DNA of 64,000 nt. Source: Thiomicrorhabdus sp. ZW0627. Its GTDB lineage: Bacteria; Pseudomonadota; Gammaproteobacteria; Thiomicrospirales; Thiomicrospiraceae. A model generated the notes under the pieces. It had not been told where the DNA came from and did not search any database. It saw only the letters and a list, made by a program, of their open reading frames with translations. A program made the translations under genes and the position numbers. This document shows positions 62,481 through 64,000 of this stretch, piece by piece; the first letter of the stretch is position 1, and every line of letters starts with the position of its first letter. The stretch lies in assembly GCF_029767005.1 (NCBI RefSeq), contig NZ_JARUQR010000001.1, positions 429,028-493,027 of the forward strand, in the 5' to 3' direction.

Positions 62481-63698
62481 TTAATAATCCTCACGCGGCG
62501 GATTCGCATGGATACGGTGAATACTCAAATCCGCTCCATTGTATTCCTGCTCTTCGGTCAAACGCAGGCCGGATACTTTTTTAATGATGCCGTAAATCAC
62601 GGTCGCACCGACAACAGCAACAATAATTCCCATCAAGGTACCGATAATCTGAGACTCGATGGCAACACCACCCAGTCCGCCAAGCGCAGCAGTACCGAAG
62701 ATACCGGCCGCAATAGCGCCCCAAACACCACACAATCCGTGCAGTGCCCAAACACCCAAAACGTCATCGATCTTAAGATTCTTCTGAGTCCAGGTGAACG
62801 CTTTAACAAACAATGCTCCTGCAATCAGACCGATCACCAAGGCACCCAACGGGCTAACCACGTCCGAACCGGCACAGATTGCAACCAAACCTGCCAATGG
62901 ACCGTTATGAACGAATCCAGGGTCCTTGTCGCCAATGAACGTCGCAGCAAGGATGCCACCAACCATCGCCATCAAGGAGTTCACCGCAACCAAGCCTTGA
63001 ATGCCTTCGATCGCCTGTGCGGACATCACGTTAAATCCGAACCAGCCAACGGTAAGAATCCATGCACCCAACGCCAGGAAAGGAATGCTTGAAGGCGGAT
63101 GCGTCATTTTGATCTGACCGTCTTTACTGTAACGGCCTTTACGTGCGCCAAGCAACAATACCGCGATCAGTGCGATCCAACCGCCTACACCGTGAACCAC
63201 GATCGAGCCGGCAAAGTCGTGGAATCCTGCGCCGAAATTCTCTTCAAGAAGCGCCTGAATACCGAAGTTTCCGTTCCATGCAATCCCTTCAAAGAAAGGA
63301 TAAACCAGCGCTACGATGAAGAAAGTCGCCGCTAGCTGAGGATAGAATTTCGCGCGCTCGGCAATCCCACCGGAAACAATCGCAGGAATCGCCGCAGCAA
63401 ACGTCATCAAGAAGAAGAACTTAACCAGGTCATAACCCGAACGCTCAGTCATCGCCTGAGTCAAAGCTCCGTCAAGATTAAACCCAAGGAAGACGCCGTA
63501 AGCAACGCCATAACCGATAAAGAAATACGCCACCGTGGAAACACCCAGATCACTCATGATCTTAACCAGGGCATTCACCTGGTTCTTGTGCTGTACGGTA
63601 CCCACTTCCAAAAAGGCAAAACCGGCATGCATAAACAATACTAAAATAGCGCCTAGTAAGATGAACAAAACATCGATGCTTGTCGTCAACTGTTCCAC
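62481..63698 (-). CDS. amt: Ammonium transporter
   Basis: Inner-membrane trimeric ammonium channel. 405 aa with 11 hydrophobic helices; the two pore histidines are in IVVHGVGG (helix 5) and WALHGLCGVWG (helix 10). The FMTFAAAIPAIVSGGIAER block is a family signature. There is no cleavable signal peptide, unlike E. coli AmtB. The GTG at 63698 is chosen since GGAGAAG lies six bases before it; a TTG four codons upstream is the alternative. glnK is not downstream; it may be elsewhere. Confidence 0.95.
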   Translation of the reverse strand: MEQLTTSIDVLFILLGAILVLFMHAGFAFLEVGTVQHKNQVNALVKIMSDLGVSTVAYFFIGYGVAYGVFLGFNLDGALTQAMTERSGYDLVKFFFLMTFAAAIPAIVSGGIAERAKFYPQLAATFFIVALVYPFFEGIAWNGNFGIQALLEENFGAGFHDFAGSIVVHGVGGWIALIAVLLLGARKGRYSKDGQIKMTHPPSSIPFLALGAWILTVGWFGFNVMSAQAIEGIQGLVAVNSLMAMVGGILAATFIGDKDPGFVHNGPLAGLVAICAGSDVVSPLGALVIGLIAGALFVKAFTWTQKNLKIDDVLGVWALHGLCGVWGAIAAGIFGTAALGGLGGVAIESQIIGTLMGIIVAVVGATVIYGIIKKVSGLRLTEEQEYNGADLSIHRIHANPPREDY

Positions 63699-63752
63699 TG
63701 TCTTCTCCAAAAAATCTTATAATTATTTTTTCAGGCGGAATTCTAACAAAAT

Positions 63753-64000
63753 ATGCAGACGCGTTTTTCGAAAAATCCCACTCCTTTACAACCTATTAGC
63801 GATCCCTTATTCGAAAAAAAACGCATTCAGGTGTGGATTAAACGCGAAGATTTGAACCATCCCGATATCCAGGGAAACAAATGGCATAAACTCAGACACA
63901 ACTTAGCCGCAGCCCTTGAAAAGGGCCAAACTGAATTGCTTACGTTCGGTGGCGCCTACTCCAATCACATCGCAGCCACCGCCTTTGCCGCCAAGGAATA
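63753..64000 (+). CDS. PLP-dependent D-cysteine desulfhydrase / ACC deaminase family, partial
   Basis: 82 complete codons, running off the window. The N-terminal part of the family is clear: NPTPLQPI, VWIKREDLNHPDIQGNKWHKLRHN (with the PLP Lys in the GNK motif around residues 41-47) and TFGGAYSNHIAATAFAAKE. The choice between D-cysteine desulfhydrase and ACC deaminase cannot be made without the C-terminal half; the former is more usual in this group. The ATG is preceded by GGCGGA. It is divergent from amt. Confidence 0.85.
   Translation, partial: MQTRFSKNPTPLQPISDPLFEKKRIQVWIKREDLNHPDIQGNKWHKLRHNLAAALEKGQTELLTFGGAYSNHIAATAFAAKE

Noticed and set aside
62379-63092. Plus-strand reading frame of 237 codons over the amt gene
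   Set aside because: Shadow of amt, His/Gln/Asn-rich with no domain; it also runs over the amt terminator.

Overview
The window reads as ordinary chromosome of a free-living gammaproteobacterium, most likely a sulfur-oxidising or otherwise autotrophic relative of Hydrogenovibrio, Thiomicrorhabdus or Thiomicrospira. That placement is an inference from gene order (mutL-miaA-hfq-hflX-hflK-hflC-DUF2065-hisZ-purA; rsxABCDGE-nth; mnmA-hflD; comEC-lpxK-kdsB), from a monomeric NADP isocitrate dehydrogenase, from an exported rhodanese, and from the many chemotaxis and c-di-GMP proteins. No transposase, integrase, phage gene, CRISPR array, rRNA or tRNA gene was seen. Coding density is high and no gene is clearly broken.

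Layout. 1-8.7 kb: a double-receiver protein cut by the window edge, monomeric icd, rluE, mnmA-hflD, a small cupin, ppiD and a CheY-like receiver. 8.7-18.8 kb, minus strand: the purA/hisZ/hfl/hfq/miaA/mutL block. 19-31 kb: mrp (apbC), a lone STAS protein, metG, the complete six-gene Rnf/Rsx electron-transport operon, nth, a DUF1841 gene, an exported rhodanese and a small membrane protein, closely spaced and probably largely co-transcribed. 31-35.5 kb: an RMD1/DUF155 protein, a cold-shock protein with a long leader, the DbpA helicase and a methyl-accepting protein. 35.7-39.5 kb: a CHASE-PAS histidine kinase next to a receiver-PP2C phosphatase. 39.6-46.4 kb: bcp, glnS, a large HBM/poly-HAMP chemoreceptor and a Bcr/CflA-type transporter. 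46.7-54.2 kb: a six-PAS diguanylate cyclase, a cobalamin riboswitch with btuB and btuF, and a PilZ-like protein. 54.4-64 kb: kdsB-trm112-lpxK-comEC, a DUF2062 protein, a LonB/YcbZ-type protease, amt and the start of a PLP enzyme of the D-cysteine desulfhydrase/ACC deaminase family.

How the genes fit together: translation and RNA quality (rluE, mnmA, miaA, metG, glnS, hfq, dbpA, csp), envelope quality control and lipid A assembly (ppiD, hflKC, lonB, kdsB, lpxK), DNA repair and uptake (mutL, nth, comEC), Fe-S and redox supply (mrp, rsx, rhodanese, bcp) and a rich signalling set (two chemoreceptors, three receiver proteins, CHASE kinase, PP2C phosphatase, STAS, diguanylate cyclase, PilZ).

The most unusual signal is not a gene. 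The palindromic octamer CAGGCCTG occurs 14 times by eye where about one is expected by chance, mostly as AACAGGCCTG(TT). Eight copies lie between genes, and three sit in the centre of perfect 18-32 bp palindromes. This resembles a DNA-uptake-sequence-like or HIP1-like repeat family. I did not find a clearly new multi-gene defence or metabolic system.
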